A stretch of 64,000 nt of DNA, taken from NCBI GenBank assembly GCA_037127315.1, contig JBBBDQ010001942.1, forward strand, positions 728,001-792,000. Direction: 5' to 3'. Made by a program: the position numbers and the translations under genes. This document shows positions 20,215-30,985 of the stretch, in pieces (position 1 is the stretch's first letter; each line of letters begins with the position of its first letter). The DNA comes from Ascarosepion bandense. Its lineage: Eukaryota; Mollusca; Cephalopoda; Sepiida; Sepiidae. Under the pieces are notes generated by a model that was not told the origin of the DNA, searched no databases, and worked only from the letters and a program-made list of their open reading frames with translations.

Positions 20215-20705
20215 TGTTTGGTTGTTTTGTTTCTATGGGATATCAACCTCGGCCAGTCATTTAATGCCAAACAAAATTTTATTTACTTATTGCTGGTAAT
20301 ACCTTTTTCTTTCAACAATTTATCATTGTTTTTATATAAGTTTTGTGTCTAGTAATACTTTTTCTTTTCAAGTATCAAGATTCATTGGCATTTGTTTTTA
20401 AGGGCAGGGTCCCCAAGTCCTACCCTTGTTATTTAACCCATAACTAGAGGGAAGAGACGGATTAATACTTTTCCCAAGGGTACCAGTGCTTAAGTGAATG
20501 CAGGGTATTCAACTGGAATTCAAACTCGGCTCACCGATTTCTCTTTCCAAGCCGATATCTACTCCACCACAATGCATATCTGTCACTAAACGCTTACAGA
20601 ACCTGGCATTCCCAAGCAGTCACCCATCTAAGTACTGACCAGGTTCAACGTTGCTTAACTTCATTGATCGAGCAAGAACTGGTGTATTCAACATGATAGG
20701 CCGTA
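20215..20705 (-). repeat. Composite 5S-tRNA SINE A with CCAA-type tail
   Basis: On the minus strand a 5S rRNA-like head (20589-20700, GCTTACGGCCTATCATGTTG ... GAAGTTAAGCAACG ... GGGTGACTGCTTGGGAATGC) leads directly into the tRNA-like head of SINE A (GGTGGAGTAGATATCGGCTT, GAGTTTGAATTCCAG). The same 3' half as the 6435-6830 copy follows, ending near a TTGGTTGTTTGGTTG tail. Confidence 0.8.
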
Positions 20706-21000
20706 AGCCCACATAGGGGTCATGGATATCAGCTTGGAATGAGAAATGGAGATCCGAGTTCAAATTCCAGTCGAATTGCATTCACTTTTGCACAAATACC
20801 TTTAGAAAAGTTATTAATCCATCTCTTCTCTTTCTAGGTATGGGTTAAATAGCAGGACTGATTGGGTTCTATAGCCCTGGTTAGCAATCAGTCTACCGTA
20901 GAAAGTCTACTACAGGAAGATCTTCTGCCTAGTCAGTCATGGATCAAAAGAGACATGATCGCCCAAGCTTGTATCATGTATGGCAATTAACTGACTGACT
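20706..21000 (+). repeat. SINE A, nearly complete
   Basis: Starts inside the tRNA-like head (GTCATGGATATCAGCTTGGA, GAGTTCAAATTCCAGTCG). It follows the SINE A body through GGTATGGGTTAAATAGCAGG and GATCAAAAGAGACATGATCG to GGCAATTAACTGACTGACTG. It is head-to-head with the preceding copy. Confidence 0.8.
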
Positions 21001-21084
21001 GACCCCAGCTGGTCTCTGTTCTTTTGTTCATTTTTCACAAACTGATTAGGTATCTGACTTGATGCTTCCTTATGCTCTTCTGGT

Positions 21085-21365
21085 ATCTGTGGGATGCAGA
21101 ATGTCTGTCAAGTGCCATACGTGATACACACTTTGGACGATCATGTCTCGAAAGTGATATGACTGACTGGGCTGAAGATTATCCCACAGTAGGTTGCCAT
21201 TGCTTTCTGCAGTAGACTGGTTGCCAGCCAAGGCTACAGAACCCAATCTGTTATATTATTTAACATATAACTGGAGGGAAGAGATGGATTAATACCTTTC
21301 CCAAGGGTATTTGTGCATAAGTGAATGCAAGGGATTCAACTGGAATTCGAACTTGGCACCCCAAT
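21085..21365 (-). repeat. SINE A, minus strand
   Basis: Reads GTGCCATACGTGATACACAC, CGATCATGTCTCGAAAG, TTGCCATTGCTTTCTGCAGT and GGAGGGAAGAGATGGATTAA, ending in the degraded tRNA head GGAATTCGAACTTGG. Confidence 0.8.
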
Positions 21366-21369
21366 TTGA

Positions 21370-22215
21370 TACCCAGGATTAAAATGAGAATTTAATGCGG
21401 GGTATCCTGTCCACAAAAGACAACACAAATTTCAAGAAAAGACAAAATGTTAAGAAATGTTTGTAGAAAAATAAAAAGAATCATATATTTAATATATACA
21501 TATATATATATATAAAAATCATATATTTAATGAAATACATGAAAAATAATCAATTTATATTTATCATATTTTGTTTGATAGAGTAGCAAAATGCTTTCAA
21601 ATTTCAAAAGATTCAGTTCGTTGAAGCAAAATGTGATTTGTTCCAAAAATGATAAGTCTGTGTTCACTGTGTTTATTAACAGAGTTGTGGTAAAGTCTTC
21701 GTCCCTTTCTTTTTGCAGATGGCAAGTAAGTGAAGAGGCAGAAAAAGCAATAAAGTAACTTATTGACATTAATTTTAAGAGTTAGTTGAAATGTCTTGTT
21801 GTTGTCTTCTTTTTGTTGACGACAAGTAGGTGTGGGAGTGTGTGTGTCACCAGGACATGTGGTCAATTCATCGGTTTGAAATTTCTGTTGTTACTTCATA
21901 GCTGTGTCCTATCTGATTTCCGTTCCCTTCTGACTGCTTGGCTTATCAAAAAACATGGATAAGTAGTCAACTCGAATCACATGGTTGGCTCCGATCACAA
22001 ACTTATTTTTTAGATGGTAAGAAATATGACACGGGTCATAAAGTTCTGTTTGTTGTTTTCTGTCCAATCAGAATCCAGAATTACTAATTTTCATATTGGT
22101 TTGCGAAATTTGCCTTAGTCTTTTTTCTTCAAAATTTGTTTTTCAGCAATTTTTATCCAATGTTGTGTGTGTGCATTTCTACTTTTTGTGTTTCAGATAT
22201 TTGTTGGGATGATAT
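21370..22215 (+). repeat. Dispersed 1-kb repeat, copy 2
   Basis: Pairs with 2130-3140 over its whole length. This copy has a (TA)n expansion near 21495-21515 and a duplicated TCATATATTTAAT. It ends at GATTTGTATCCTATACATTC. Confidence 0.65.
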
Positions 22216-22239
22216 AGGATTTGTATCCTATACATTCAA

Positions 22240-22465
22240 TGTTTTGTGAGTGCCATAGTCTCTGAGCTTTCTTTCCTCATGATGTACCCCGCTAAATTTA
22301 TGATTCTAAATCCAAGTGTTCTTTTTCTTGCCATTTTTTTAAAAACGTTGCTGTTCACATGTTTTATCCATCATTTGCTCAGCATTCTTCTGGTGTCTCA
22401 AGTTTTCTTCTCATCTCTAAGGAAATTATCCAGCATTCACTGCCATATAAGAGGACTGATTTGTC
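22240..22465 (-). repeat. LINE-R fragment, decayed
   Basis: The minus strand retains the order of the LINE-R C-terminus (LQYGSECW region as CATTCACTGCCATATAAGAG in plus text; the TTTCTTTCCTCATGATGTAC end), with many substitutions and no open frame longer than 80 residues. Confidence 0.55.
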
Positions 22466-23085
22466 TATACTTCTGAGACGAGGTTGCATTTACATTAATT
22501 TACATTGTTTACATTGTTGTCCTCATCTTTATTGTCATAATCATGATGTTACGAACTTTGTATGCTCTGGCCTTCTTCAGGTGATTGGAATTTCAAACTG
22601 AACCCTTTATTACAATCATTGGGGTATATCATTCTCATTCCATAAGTCATGCCACTTCCAGATGCCTTAGTTATCTTCCTTTTTAACTCAACTACAAGGA
22701 TGTGCGTTGTGGTGCATTGGATATTGGCTTGGAATGAGAACTCGGGGAGCCGAGTTTGAATTCCAGCTGAATTCATTGTATTCACTTGCGCGCAAATACC
22801 CTTGGGAAAGGTATTAATCCGTCTCTTCCTTCCAGTTATGGGTTAAATAACAGGACAGATTGGGTTCTATAGCCTTGGTCGGCAACCAATCTACCACAGA
22901 AAGCAATGGCAACCTACTGCGGGATAATCTTCAGCCCGGTCAGTCATGTCTCTTTCGAGATGTGGTCGCCCAAGCGTGTTTCACGTATGGCACTTAACTG
23001 ACTGACTATAGACAGGTATTGAACTTACAACTCTTTTTGTCAAGTCACTGAATCTAACCAAGGCTTTTATCTACTAGACCATGTG
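22466..23085 (-). repeat. SINE B, minus strand, split by a SINE A insertion
   Basis: Tail and body at 22466-22690 (GTTGTCCTCATCTTTATTGT, CTCTGGCCTTCTTCAGGTG, ATTGGGGTATATCATTCTCA). The tRNA-like head continues at 22986-23085 (GGTATTGAACTTACAACTC ... CTACTAGACCATG). A SINE A copy lies between the two parts. Confidence 0.75.
22691..22985 (+). repeat. SINE A inserted into SINE B
   Basis: Starts GGATGTGCGTTGTGGTGCAT, with B-box GAGTTTGAATTCCAG and body GTTATGGGTTAAATAACAGG, and ends GGCACTTAACTGACTGACTA. A short ACTA-containing repeat at both junctions may be the target-site duplication. Confidence 0.8.
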
Positions 23086-23803
23086 TCCTCAAGATAACTA
23101 TATGGGCACTTAGTGAGGATCAAACTCTCTAATCTGTAGTAGTGATCAATTATAATAGCCTTGATAACCATTCTTCTAAACAGTTAGGTTGGTTGAATTT
23201 TTATTTTGATAATAAGATGGAGTAAAATATATAATAAAATATTTATAATGAAAATGCTTAATCTAAACCCGAACAACAATAGGATATACTAAAACTTGTA
23301 AAAAAATAGTTGATAACAAAAATAGTTTATCAAAAGATTTAAAAATGAATTTACATTTAGATTATTATTAATTTTGATTGGATTTACTTTTTTTCTTAAG
23401 TTTTTAGTTTTTTTTCTCACAGACTTTGAAATTAGCGATGGTTTGACAGCCAAAATAAAGATGTGATAACATGTAGGTAAAATATTAACATAAAAATATA
23501 AAATGGTCAGAATTAATATTAATGGTTCACAATGTTTCTTCTAATAAAATTATATTACTAGATATTTTCATTTTTTTCTTTTCTCTAAAATTTTACACAT
23601 TTTGTTTTGATTGGCTGTAAACACAGTGATTTTTCTCATAAATTAGCTATTTTTTTCTTTCATTCAGTATCTGGGAAATTGTTTAAATGACAGATATTTA
23701 GTCTAGTATTGATTCTTGGTGTTATCTTCTTTATTTAAAAAAATAAAATCAATAAGCAGCGGTAAGTCACGTTAAACAGGAGATTATATGTTATATAAGT
23801 ATT
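23086..23803. other. No recognisable feature
   Basis: About 720 bases of AT-rich sequence (TTTTTTCTTTTCTC and AAATATTT runs). No repeat or coding signal recognised. Confidence 0.4.
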
Positions 23804-24490
23804 AGCAGTATATCCCGGCGTTGCTCGGGTGTAATGAAAGCTTTAAAACTAATCCATGGTCCTGGAGCTCAGACTCTTTGGACATTGGCATGAAAGACTA
23901 AAAAGCAATAGTTGTTTCCAGTTAAAGCGAAACCGTAGACTGAAAGAAAATTGAATGGATGTAAGTCAAATTTTTGATTTTGATATCAAATAAATTTTTT
24001 TCATTGTAAACTGAATTTTGAAGGCTAAATAAGTCCTCTGAGTAAATGGTATCATAGCTGAGACTAAGAACTACAATTATACCTACTTAGAGCCAAACCC
24101 AAAGCAAAAACTAAAATAAAATACAGACATACATGCAGACAAACAGATACACACACAAACATCATGCCTTATATATATATATTATTGATTTTCTGCACTA
24201 TTGTAAGAACTGCAACCTTGAAACTTCTGAATATCGTTTATGTCTATGAGTGTATCAAATTTGATTAAAATCGGACCACTCCTTCTATAACCCAATTTTT
24301 TCAATTATCGATTTTCAATATTTATCAAGGGTACCTCAACACAAAACCTAGCTAAGAACACTCGCAGACGCTTATAGTACAACTGTGTAAATTTTCAAGA
24401 AAATCGGTTCAGCCATTTTGGAGTTTATAGGTAATGGACACACACACACACACACACACAGACAAAGTTCCATTTATAAATAAGTTTAGA
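23804..24490 (+). repeat. Family D dispersed repeat, copy 2
   Basis: Same boundaries as copy 1: GCAGTATATCCCGGCGTTGC to TTTATAAATAAGTTTAGATA. Internal TATATATATATT and (CA)n tracts are in the conserved places, and a short 30-bp insertion near 23990-24030 is absent from copy 1. Confidence 0.75.
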
Positions 24491-24559
24491 TAAATGTTAG
24501 ATCATATGTCATAGATATGAATATAATTCACACCGATTTACTGCTATAATATATAACAA

Positions 24560-25130
24560 ATTTAAACTTCTGGGAAGTGTTTTAACAAATGATGAAAATT
24601 GAGACGCTGAAATCTGAAGATGCACTGTGATAGTGAAAGATTTCTTTCAAAAGTGAAGTAAAGTATTAAGAAACAAGAAAAAATTTGTTAGAAACAAAGA
24701 CTACTAAACTATTATGAAATATTGTAAGTCCTATATAACAGTGAATTATGGATAATCTCCACCCAGATGAAGAGACTTGATGTAACAGAAATGTGGTTCT
24801 ACAGAAGGATACTGAGAATGCAATGGAAATGTAAGCAATGGCAAAGTTTAAGAGAAAATGGAAACAAAACAGAAACTTATACTGAACATTATGAACATAC
24901 CACTGAAATTTCTAAGGCACATAATGAGGAAAGAGAGCTTGGAAAATACTCACAAGATAGACAGACTGAAAGAAAGGGGGGGACAGAGAAAAACAATGCA
25001 TAAGTTACCTAGTGAGCGTTAGTGAATTGTTGGTATAAGGTTTGAAGACATAACAAAACAACCAAGTTACAAAAAAAGAGAAAATTGTGGAGAGCCCTGA
25101 TTGCTTATATCCTAAAGGGTCATGGCACAC
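24560..25130 (+). pseudogene. LINE-R C-terminal region, decayed
   Basis: Starts TTTAAACTTCTGGGAAGTGT (the KYLGSVIT site) and includes TCTCCACCCAGATGAAGAGA and a MWFYRRILRMQWK peptide, then HNEERELGKY in a shifted frame. It ends in GCCCTGATTGCTTATATCCT and AAAGGGTCATGGCACACAAG. Multiple frameshifts. Confidence 0.75.
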
Positions 25131-25171
25131 AAGAAGGTGGAGAGCTGCAATTCACCCAATGTCAGTGGCAA

Positions 25172-25228
25172 CCTTTTTTTTTCAATCATTTCACCCCCAA
25201 GTAAAGTGATAATGTCACTAAGCTGCAA
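25172..25228 (-). repeat. Very short LINE-J 3' end
   Basis: T-run followed by CAATCATTTCACCCCCAAGT and CACTAAGCTGCAAGGGG. This is a 5'-truncated insertion of only about 57 bp, sitting between two LINE-R copies. Confidence 0.6.
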
Positions 25229-25235
25229 GGGGTTT

Positions 25236-26200
25236 TTCTACTTCTTCTTTTTCTACATGCCCTGTCCTTTCAGGATGTAGGCAATCATGGCTTTCCATGT
25301 TTCCCTATCCCTGGTGGCTCTGAGCACACCTTCTCCTGTTACACCATGCAATCCTCGTTCCATCATCCACCTGATTAGGTCCTTCAAATATATTATCTGC
25401 TATTTTCCCCTGTCTCTTTTTCCCTCTATCTGGCCTGTTAGTAACAGGTTCTCCAAGCCCTCTTTCCTCATTGCATGTCCCAGGAACTTCAGCTGCCTCT
25501 TCCTGATGCTCAGTATTAATTTCCTTTTCGTTTCCATCATTTCCAAAACCTCATCATTGCTCACATGTTCAATCCATGATATCCACTGCATCCTTCTGTA
25601 GAACCACATTTCAGTTGCTTCAAGTTTTTTCTTCATCTTTGAGGATATTGTCCAGCATTCACTGCCATATTGAAGGACGGACATCACATAGCAATCCAGT
25701 ACTCTCTTCTTTATTTCTAGTGAAATTGTCCTGTTTCTTAATACTTTACTCAACTTCTGGAATTCTTCCTTTGCCATGTCGATTCACCTTTGGATCTCAG
25801 TGTCGCACTTTCCATCTTCTGTTATAACACTTCCCAGGTATTTAAATTTTTGTACCTGCTTGACTTTAGTATCCCCAACCTGTATTTGGCATATTGGGCT
25901 GCCCTTTTTACTGATGAATATGCATTCGGTTTTCTTGCAGTTTATTTGTAGTCCTTTCTTGTCACTCTCTTCAGCTACCTTCTGCAGGAGGTCTTATAGT
26001 TTCCTTTCTGTGTCTGCTATCAGCACTGTATCATCAGCGTACCTTAGGTTGCTTAAATTGTGGCCTCCAATGATGAATCCAAGCATAACTTCTAGGGTCC
26101 TCAAAATATTCTCGCTTTACAAGTTAAACAGATCTGATGAAAAGACACATCCTTGTCTTACGCCTCTTTGCACTCCAGTGGTAGCCCTGCCTTACTTTAT
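25236..26200 (-). pseudogene. LINE-R, end of reverse transcriptase to C-terminus
   Basis: The longest LINE-R copy. Minus-strand frames read, from 26200 downward, the end of the reverse transcriptase (CSPYLFNLYSENIL-like words near 26120; YADDTVLIAD as its complement near 26030), ESDKKGLQINCKKTECI, GDTKVKQVQKFKYLG, then ILRNRTISLEIKKRVLDCYV, MWFYRRMQWISWIEHVS and RQLKFLGHAMRKEGLE. Frameshifts occur near 25780 and 26050. The 3' end is a CTTCTTTTTCTAC run. Confidence 0.8.
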
Positions 26201-26202
26201 TT

Positions 26203-26740
26203 TTTTTTAATTTTAAATCATATCGCTCAAAGCAAAGCATTTTACTGCCACTGTTTTTCAGAAGGTTACATAGGAGGAGAGTTATGAGTAAGAGTGACAG
26301 GTTATAGGGGATGTCAGGAAGTGGGTAAGAGAAGGATGAGAATACTGATGAGAGTGGAGTAGACAGAGAAAGGAGCATCAGAGAGAGGATGCAAGTTAAT
26401 GAGATAGGAGATGACTTTTTTTTATAATCATATCGCCTCAAGCAAGGCATTTTACTGCCACTGTTTTGCAGGGGGTGACATCAGAGGAAAGTTATGAGAA
26501 AAAATGACAGGTTATATGGGGTGTCAGGAAGTGGGTAAGAGAAGGATGAGAATACTGATGAGAGTGGAGTGAACGAAGAAAGGAGCATGAGAGAGAGGAC
26601 TCAAGTTAGTGAGATAGAAGATGACTATTGACTTTACATTTAAATTCTTGGAGATTGTAGCTGTCGAGGAAGCAAGTAAACGGAAGGGAATTCCACAGAC
26701 AGGGAAGTGCAAGAAAAGAAGCTGCTGGAGTAGAATTTGT
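26203..26740 (-). repeat. LINE-J 3' end with a 208-bp tandem duplication
   Basis: Two successive copies of the same 3' region begin with A-tails near 26203 and 26411 (AATCATATCGCTCAAAGCAA; ATCATATCGCCTCAAGCAAG). Both continue through the GGTGTCAGGAAGTGGGTAAG block. Only the second continues into the coding end (CAGGGAAGTGCAAGAAAAGA). Confidence 0.75.
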
Positions 26741-26829
26741 ATTTACATTTTATTGCTTGGGGTGAAATTATTATAAAAAAATAATATTTCACAAAGCATT
26801 TTTTTTTCAGATATATCATTATACTGCTT

Positions 26830-27119
26830 AATGAGAATCAGTCAGTTAATACACGCTTGGGCAATCATGTCTCTTTTGATTGATGAATGACTAGGCAGAA
26901 GATTTTCCTGTAGTAGTTTGCCATTAAATTCTGTGGTAGGCTGGTTAACTGTCAAGGCTACAGAAGTCAATCTGTCCTACTATTCGGCCCATAGTTGGAG
27001 GGAGAAGAGATGGATTAATACTTTTCTTAAGAGTGTTAGTGTGTGTGTGAATGAATCGAACTCAACTGGAATTTGAACTCAGCTCTCCAATTTCTTATTT
27101 GTAGCCACTATCCATTAAA
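26830..27119 (-). repeat. SINE A, minus strand, target of a 5S SINE
   Basis: Reads TCAGTCAGTTAATACACGCT, GGCAGAAGATTTTCCTGTAG and GGAGGGAGAAGAGATGGATT, ending in the tRNA head as TTTGAACTCAGCTCTCC. The head is interrupted at CCATTAAA by the 5S-derived SINE that follows. Confidence 0.75.
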
Positions 27120-27343
27120 TCTACAGCGATATCTTGTTCAATGCACCAGTTCCCGTCCGATCACTGAAGTTAAGCAACATCGAGCCTGGTCAGTACTTAA
27201 ATGGATGATCATTTGGGAATAGCAGGTGCTGTAAACATAAGGATCAAGAATGGTCCACCTGTCCTCCAGGTTTGGGGGTTGGGTGCAGGGCTAACAACCC
27301 TGCCCCGTAAAATGATGTGTGATGGATAAATGATGATGATGAC
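27120..27343 (+). repeat. 5S rRNA-derived SINE with target-site duplications
   Basis: Starts TCTACAGCGATATCTTGTTC and follows the 5S layout (GTCCGATCACTGAAGTTAAG, CAACATCGAGCCTGGTCAGT, TGGGAATAGCAGGTGCTGTA). The same non-5S body as at 4220-4488 follows, with a GATGATGATGA tail. CCATTAAA flanks it at 27112-27119 and 27344-27351. Confidence 0.88.
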
Positions 27344-27351
27344 CCATTAAA

Positions 27352-27515
27352 CCACAAATGAGAATTGAATCTTTGATATTGTATATTATATTTTGTTCAA
27401 CTAGGGAATGTAGAAAAGTCAACTTATGCTCCTCATCCAAAATGTATACCTTACTATGTGCTATATCTGAGACAAACTGCTCTTTTACCTGCTGGGGTAG
27501 ATGTTTGTAAATATT
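27352..27515. other. No recognisable feature
   Basis: Short AT-rich spacer. Confidence 0.3.
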
Positions 27516-28428
27516 CTTTTTTTTTGTTTTTTTTGTTTTTTTAATTGCTATCACTCCATGCAGGGTAGTAAAGCCACTAAGACACAAGGGATTGCAGGGT
27601 GTAAAAGAATTAAGAACAGAAACATTAATAATGAGTGAGAAGAGAAAAGAATAATTAGCAGATAGTGACTGACATTGCATCTAAATTTTTTCAGGTTAAA
27701 TTATGAAGTTGGAAGGGAGTTCCAGAAGAGAGAAATGCAAGAAAAGAAACTGTTAGTATAGAATTGATAGTACACCTTTACTGGAAGAATTAGGAAGAGA
27801 AACATTAATAATGAGTGAGAGAAAGAAAAGAGTAATCAGAGGACAGTAGATCACAATTGATGTTGCATTTAAATTTTTTAAGATCAAATTTGACTGGAAA
27901 GCATGGAGTTGGAAGAGAGTTCCACAGGTGAAAAGTGCAAGAAAAGAAGCTGATTAGCATAGAATTTAAAGTTATATCTTTACTGGAATAATTAGGAATA
28001 CAAACATTAATAATGAGCAGAAAGAGAAAAGAGTAATTATTTGGTCAATAGATAGCAACTATCATTTCATTTAAATTTTTGCAGATTAAAGCTTGAAGCT
28101 GGAAGGGAGTTCCATAAGTGAGAAGTGCAAGAAAAGAAACTGTTAACATAGAATTTATGCTTACAGCTTTACTAGAAGAATCACAAACAGAAACATTAAT
28201 AGTGAGCGGAAAGAGGAAAGGATAATAACAGTAGATAGCAATTGACATTGCGATTATATTTTTGCAGATTAAAATTGGATGAAAAGCATGGAGCTAGAAG
28301 GGAGTTCTAAACACAAGAAGTGTGAGAAAATAAACTGATAGCATTGAATTTATGGTTACATCTAACCTGCTCAACTATACATTTGGTGAGATCTAAATTC
28401 CAGTCTAATATTGCGCTTAAATTCAAAA
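27516..28428 (-). repeat. LINE-J subfamily 3' region, four tandem units
   Basis: A T-rich run, then AATTGCTATCACTCCATGCA (3' end on the minus strand). The AAACATTAATAATGAG block recurs near 27620, 27800, 28002 and 28191, so units of 180-202 bp are repeated four times. Each unit contains the GGAAGGGAGTTCCACAAG-like C-terminal coding motif. The region runs to a LINE-J CCAGTCTAATATTGCGC motif near 28415. Confidence 0.7.
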
Positions 28429-28665
28429 AGGTACGCTGATGATACAGTGCTGATAGCAGACACAGAAAGGAAACTACAAGACATCCTACAGAAGGTAGCT
28501 GAAGAGAGTGACAAGAAAGGACTACAAATAAACTGCAAGAAAACTGAATGCATATTCATCAGTAAAAAGGGCAGCCCAATATGCCAAATACAGGTTGGGG
28601 ATACTAAAGTCAAGCAGGTACAAAAATTTAAATACCTGGGAAGTGTTATAACAGAAGATGGAATT
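28429..28665 (+). pseudogene. LINE-R reverse transcriptase palm fragment with YADD
   Basis: Reads RYADDTVLIADTERKLQDIL, ESDKKGLQINCKKTECIFIS, GDTKVKQVQKFKYLGSVITE. YADD at 28432-28443 is the catalytic motif C of a reverse transcriptase. The fragment is open and well conserved but is only 80 residues, cut off on both sides. It shows that LINE-R encodes a standard non-LTR reverse transcriptase. Confidence 0.85.
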
Positions 28666-28699
28666 TGTTTTGTTTATGCTAAGTCTTGTAAAAAAATAT

Positions 28700-29733
28700 A
28701 AAATACAGTATCTTTTAAGCCATAATGTTGAATTTATCAAAATTCTTCAAATTTTAACAAGAAAAAGTTGATGTTAAAAATTGATATTAAAGTTGATCTT
28801 GGAAAGGACCTCCAATCTGTGGTGGACTGGGTCAAGAAATGGCTTGTAAAGTTTAATGCTTCTAAAATGAAGTTGCTATACTTCAATCACCATAGAAAAT
28901 CGCTCCTACCCACTATCAGTATGCATCAGGCAAGTCTTCCTAAAAGCAATACACTGCACCTCCTCAGCCTAACTCTTTCAGCCGAACTTAAGTAGAATGA
29001 TTACATTGAATCTATAGCTAAATCTGCTGCTAGGAAAGTAAGTTCACTGTGTAGGGCCAGGAAGTTTTTCTCGCCTGAATTTATTTTGCACATATATAAA
29101 TCTACCATCCTCCTGTGCATTGAATACTGCTATCACATTTGGTTGGGTGCCCCTGCTATGCATCTCAGGGTTCTTGATAAAATCCAGAGGAGAATCTGCA
29201 ATGTTATTGATCCCGACCTGGTAGCTCAACTCCAGTCACTTTCTCATCAATGTAATGTGGCTTCTCTCTGTCTCTTCTACAAATAATTTCATGACTTCTG
29301 TTCTAATGAGCTTAGTTCCCTGGTGCCCCCTCTGCATGAATTTACTCAAGCTACTAGACTGGCAACTAGGTCCCATTCTTTTAAAGTGAAACCAATCAAA
29401 TATAACCACAACTTCTATTCTACCAGTTTCTTTTCTCGCACTTCCCACCTGTGGAATTCCTTTCCATATACTTGCTTTCCTGACAGCTACAATCTCCAAG
29501 AATTTAAATGCAATTTCAGTTGCCATCTCTTATCTCCTTGACTCGTATCTTTTCCCTGACAACCTTTGTATCATGTTCTTCCCTCTTTCCACTCTACTCT
29601 CATGCAGCTCTCTTTACACAAGTGTTCTCATCCTGTAACCTGTTCCTCTTTCTCATCACTCTCCTCTTATGTAACCCCCTGCATATCAGTGGCAGTACTG
29701 CCTTGCTTGAGGTGAAATGATTATAAAAAACTG
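28700..29733 (+). pseudogene. LINE-J C-terminal half
   Basis: Reads DLGKDLQSVVDWVKKWLVKF, NASKMKLLYF, then after a TAG at 28993 NDYIESIAKSAARKVSS, LHIYKSTILLCIEYCYHIW, LDKIQRRICNVIDPDL and VASLCLFYK. After a further stop, TRLATRSHSFKVKPIKYN and FFSRTSHLWNSFPYTCF follow. The 3' UTR ends CTTGAGGTGAAATGATTATA plus an A tail. It is 5'-truncated inside the reverse transcriptase and has two or more in-frame stops. Confidence 0.85.
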
Positions 29734-29859
29734 CTGCAAAACATTGCTGATTTAATTAAGATGGAATGAGCTATTATATGTATCCAATTTGTATTTAGAT
29801 ATATTGTATTAATTTTCAGTTTTTCTAGTTGAATTGTTCATCTATATTGCATTTGATCC

Positions 29860-30210
29860 ATTAGTATATATATATATATCTCAAAGTACCTTGTGAGATC
29901 AATATTGAGCATAAACAATCTCTTTCCATCCCAAAGACTCTGTTCAAACATGAAACAGACTGTCACTGGATCAGTTTACATATTGATTGTAATTTGAAAT
30001 TAATCCTTCACTTTTATCCACATTATAATTTCTTGTTTATCAAACTCTGATTAGATATGAATCCACCTCCTCTCTCCCCAGCTATGGGTAAATTATTAAG
30101 ACTTGTATCACTAAATCATTATTATCTCAAAAAGATTCTTACAATCTAAAAATATTTTCCAGCTTTAAATAACCTGCAAAAGTTTGATAACCCATAGAAC
30201 ATCTCTTGGA
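29860..30210 (-). repeat. Family G copy with adjoining TA tract
   Basis: Reverse of the family G order: CTCTCCCCAGCTATGGGTAA, CATTATTATCTC and TTTAAATAACCTGCAAAAG. A short (TA)n run lies at 29863-29879. Confidence 0.5.
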
Positions 30211-30251
30211 AGGTTGGCATTCAAGTCTTCCTTGTGACTTCATCTTAGCCT

Positions 30252-30255
<4 letters not shown>

Positions 30256-30297
<42 letters not shown>

Positions 30298-30411
30298 TTA
30301 TGTTATAATTTCTGAATAAATATTATTAGCTTTACTTTGTATTTAGCAGTTTTTTAAGAATAGTGTTTCTTTGGATACAGAATATTATTCCATCCATATG
30401 TACCCTATACT

Positions 30412-30446
<35 letters not shown>
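30256..30446. repeat. Two (TA)n microsatellites
   Basis: TA tracts near 30256-30290 and 30413-30446, separated by AT-rich sequence. The second borders the PLE-like inverted-repeat element. Confidence 0.85.
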
Positions 30447-30448
<2 letters not shown>

Positions 30449-30449
30449 T

Positions 30450-30866
30450 CTAAACATATGCTATTAAATATAAGAGACAATGAATATCTATTATGTTTAA
30501 TCATGGTTTTGTTGTCATTTTGTGCTATCATGTCATGTGACGTCATAAAACCACATTGCAAATTTGAGAACTGCGTTTATTGTTTTTAGTAACTATTGCC
30601 ATTGCCAAACAGAGTTTTATGTCAACACAAAATAAAATCATCGGTGATGGTGGATGTTATTGTATTACAGTCTAAATAACCTCTCTGAAGATGGCTCATG
30701 TGAACCAAAAGCTTAGAAGCAAATCAATAAAAAATTATCCAAATGTTGGAGAATTTTTGTCTTTATTTTCAAGTGAAATTAAAGCCAACATACGATGTTT
30801 AGAACAGCTCATGATTAAACATAATAGACATTCATTGTCTCTTATATTTAACAGCATATGTTTACA
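30450..30866 (+). repeat. PLE 3' end fragment with 56-bp inverted-repeat arms
   Basis: The left arm (30450-30505) and right arm (30810-30865) are inverted copies containing CATATGCTATTAAATATAAG and CATTGTCTCTTATATTTAAC. The interior, GATGGTGGATGTTATTG, CTCTCTGAAGATGGCTCATG and ATCCAAATGTTGGAGAATT, matches the 3' UTR of the minus-strand PLE at 42328-42665. The element is bounded on both sides by (TA)n tracts. There is no coding sequence. Confidence 0.75.
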
Positions 30867-30884
30867 AAATTATTTGCTGCCTCG

Positions 30885-30985
30885 ATACACTATATATATA
30901 TATATATATATATGAAAATGGAACACAACCACTTACTTGCTACCTAGGTTTCAACCAAGCTGGTCTCTTCAGGCAAAGAAGTAGC
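30885..30985 (-). repeat. TA tract and PLE-type CTGAAGA...GAAA motif
   Basis: After a (TA)n run, the minus strand reads GCCTGAAGAGACCAGCTTGG then TTGAAACCTAGGTAGCAAG. The same words occur, divergent, near 45195-45230, 46070-46120 and 50680-50760. Confidence 0.5.
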
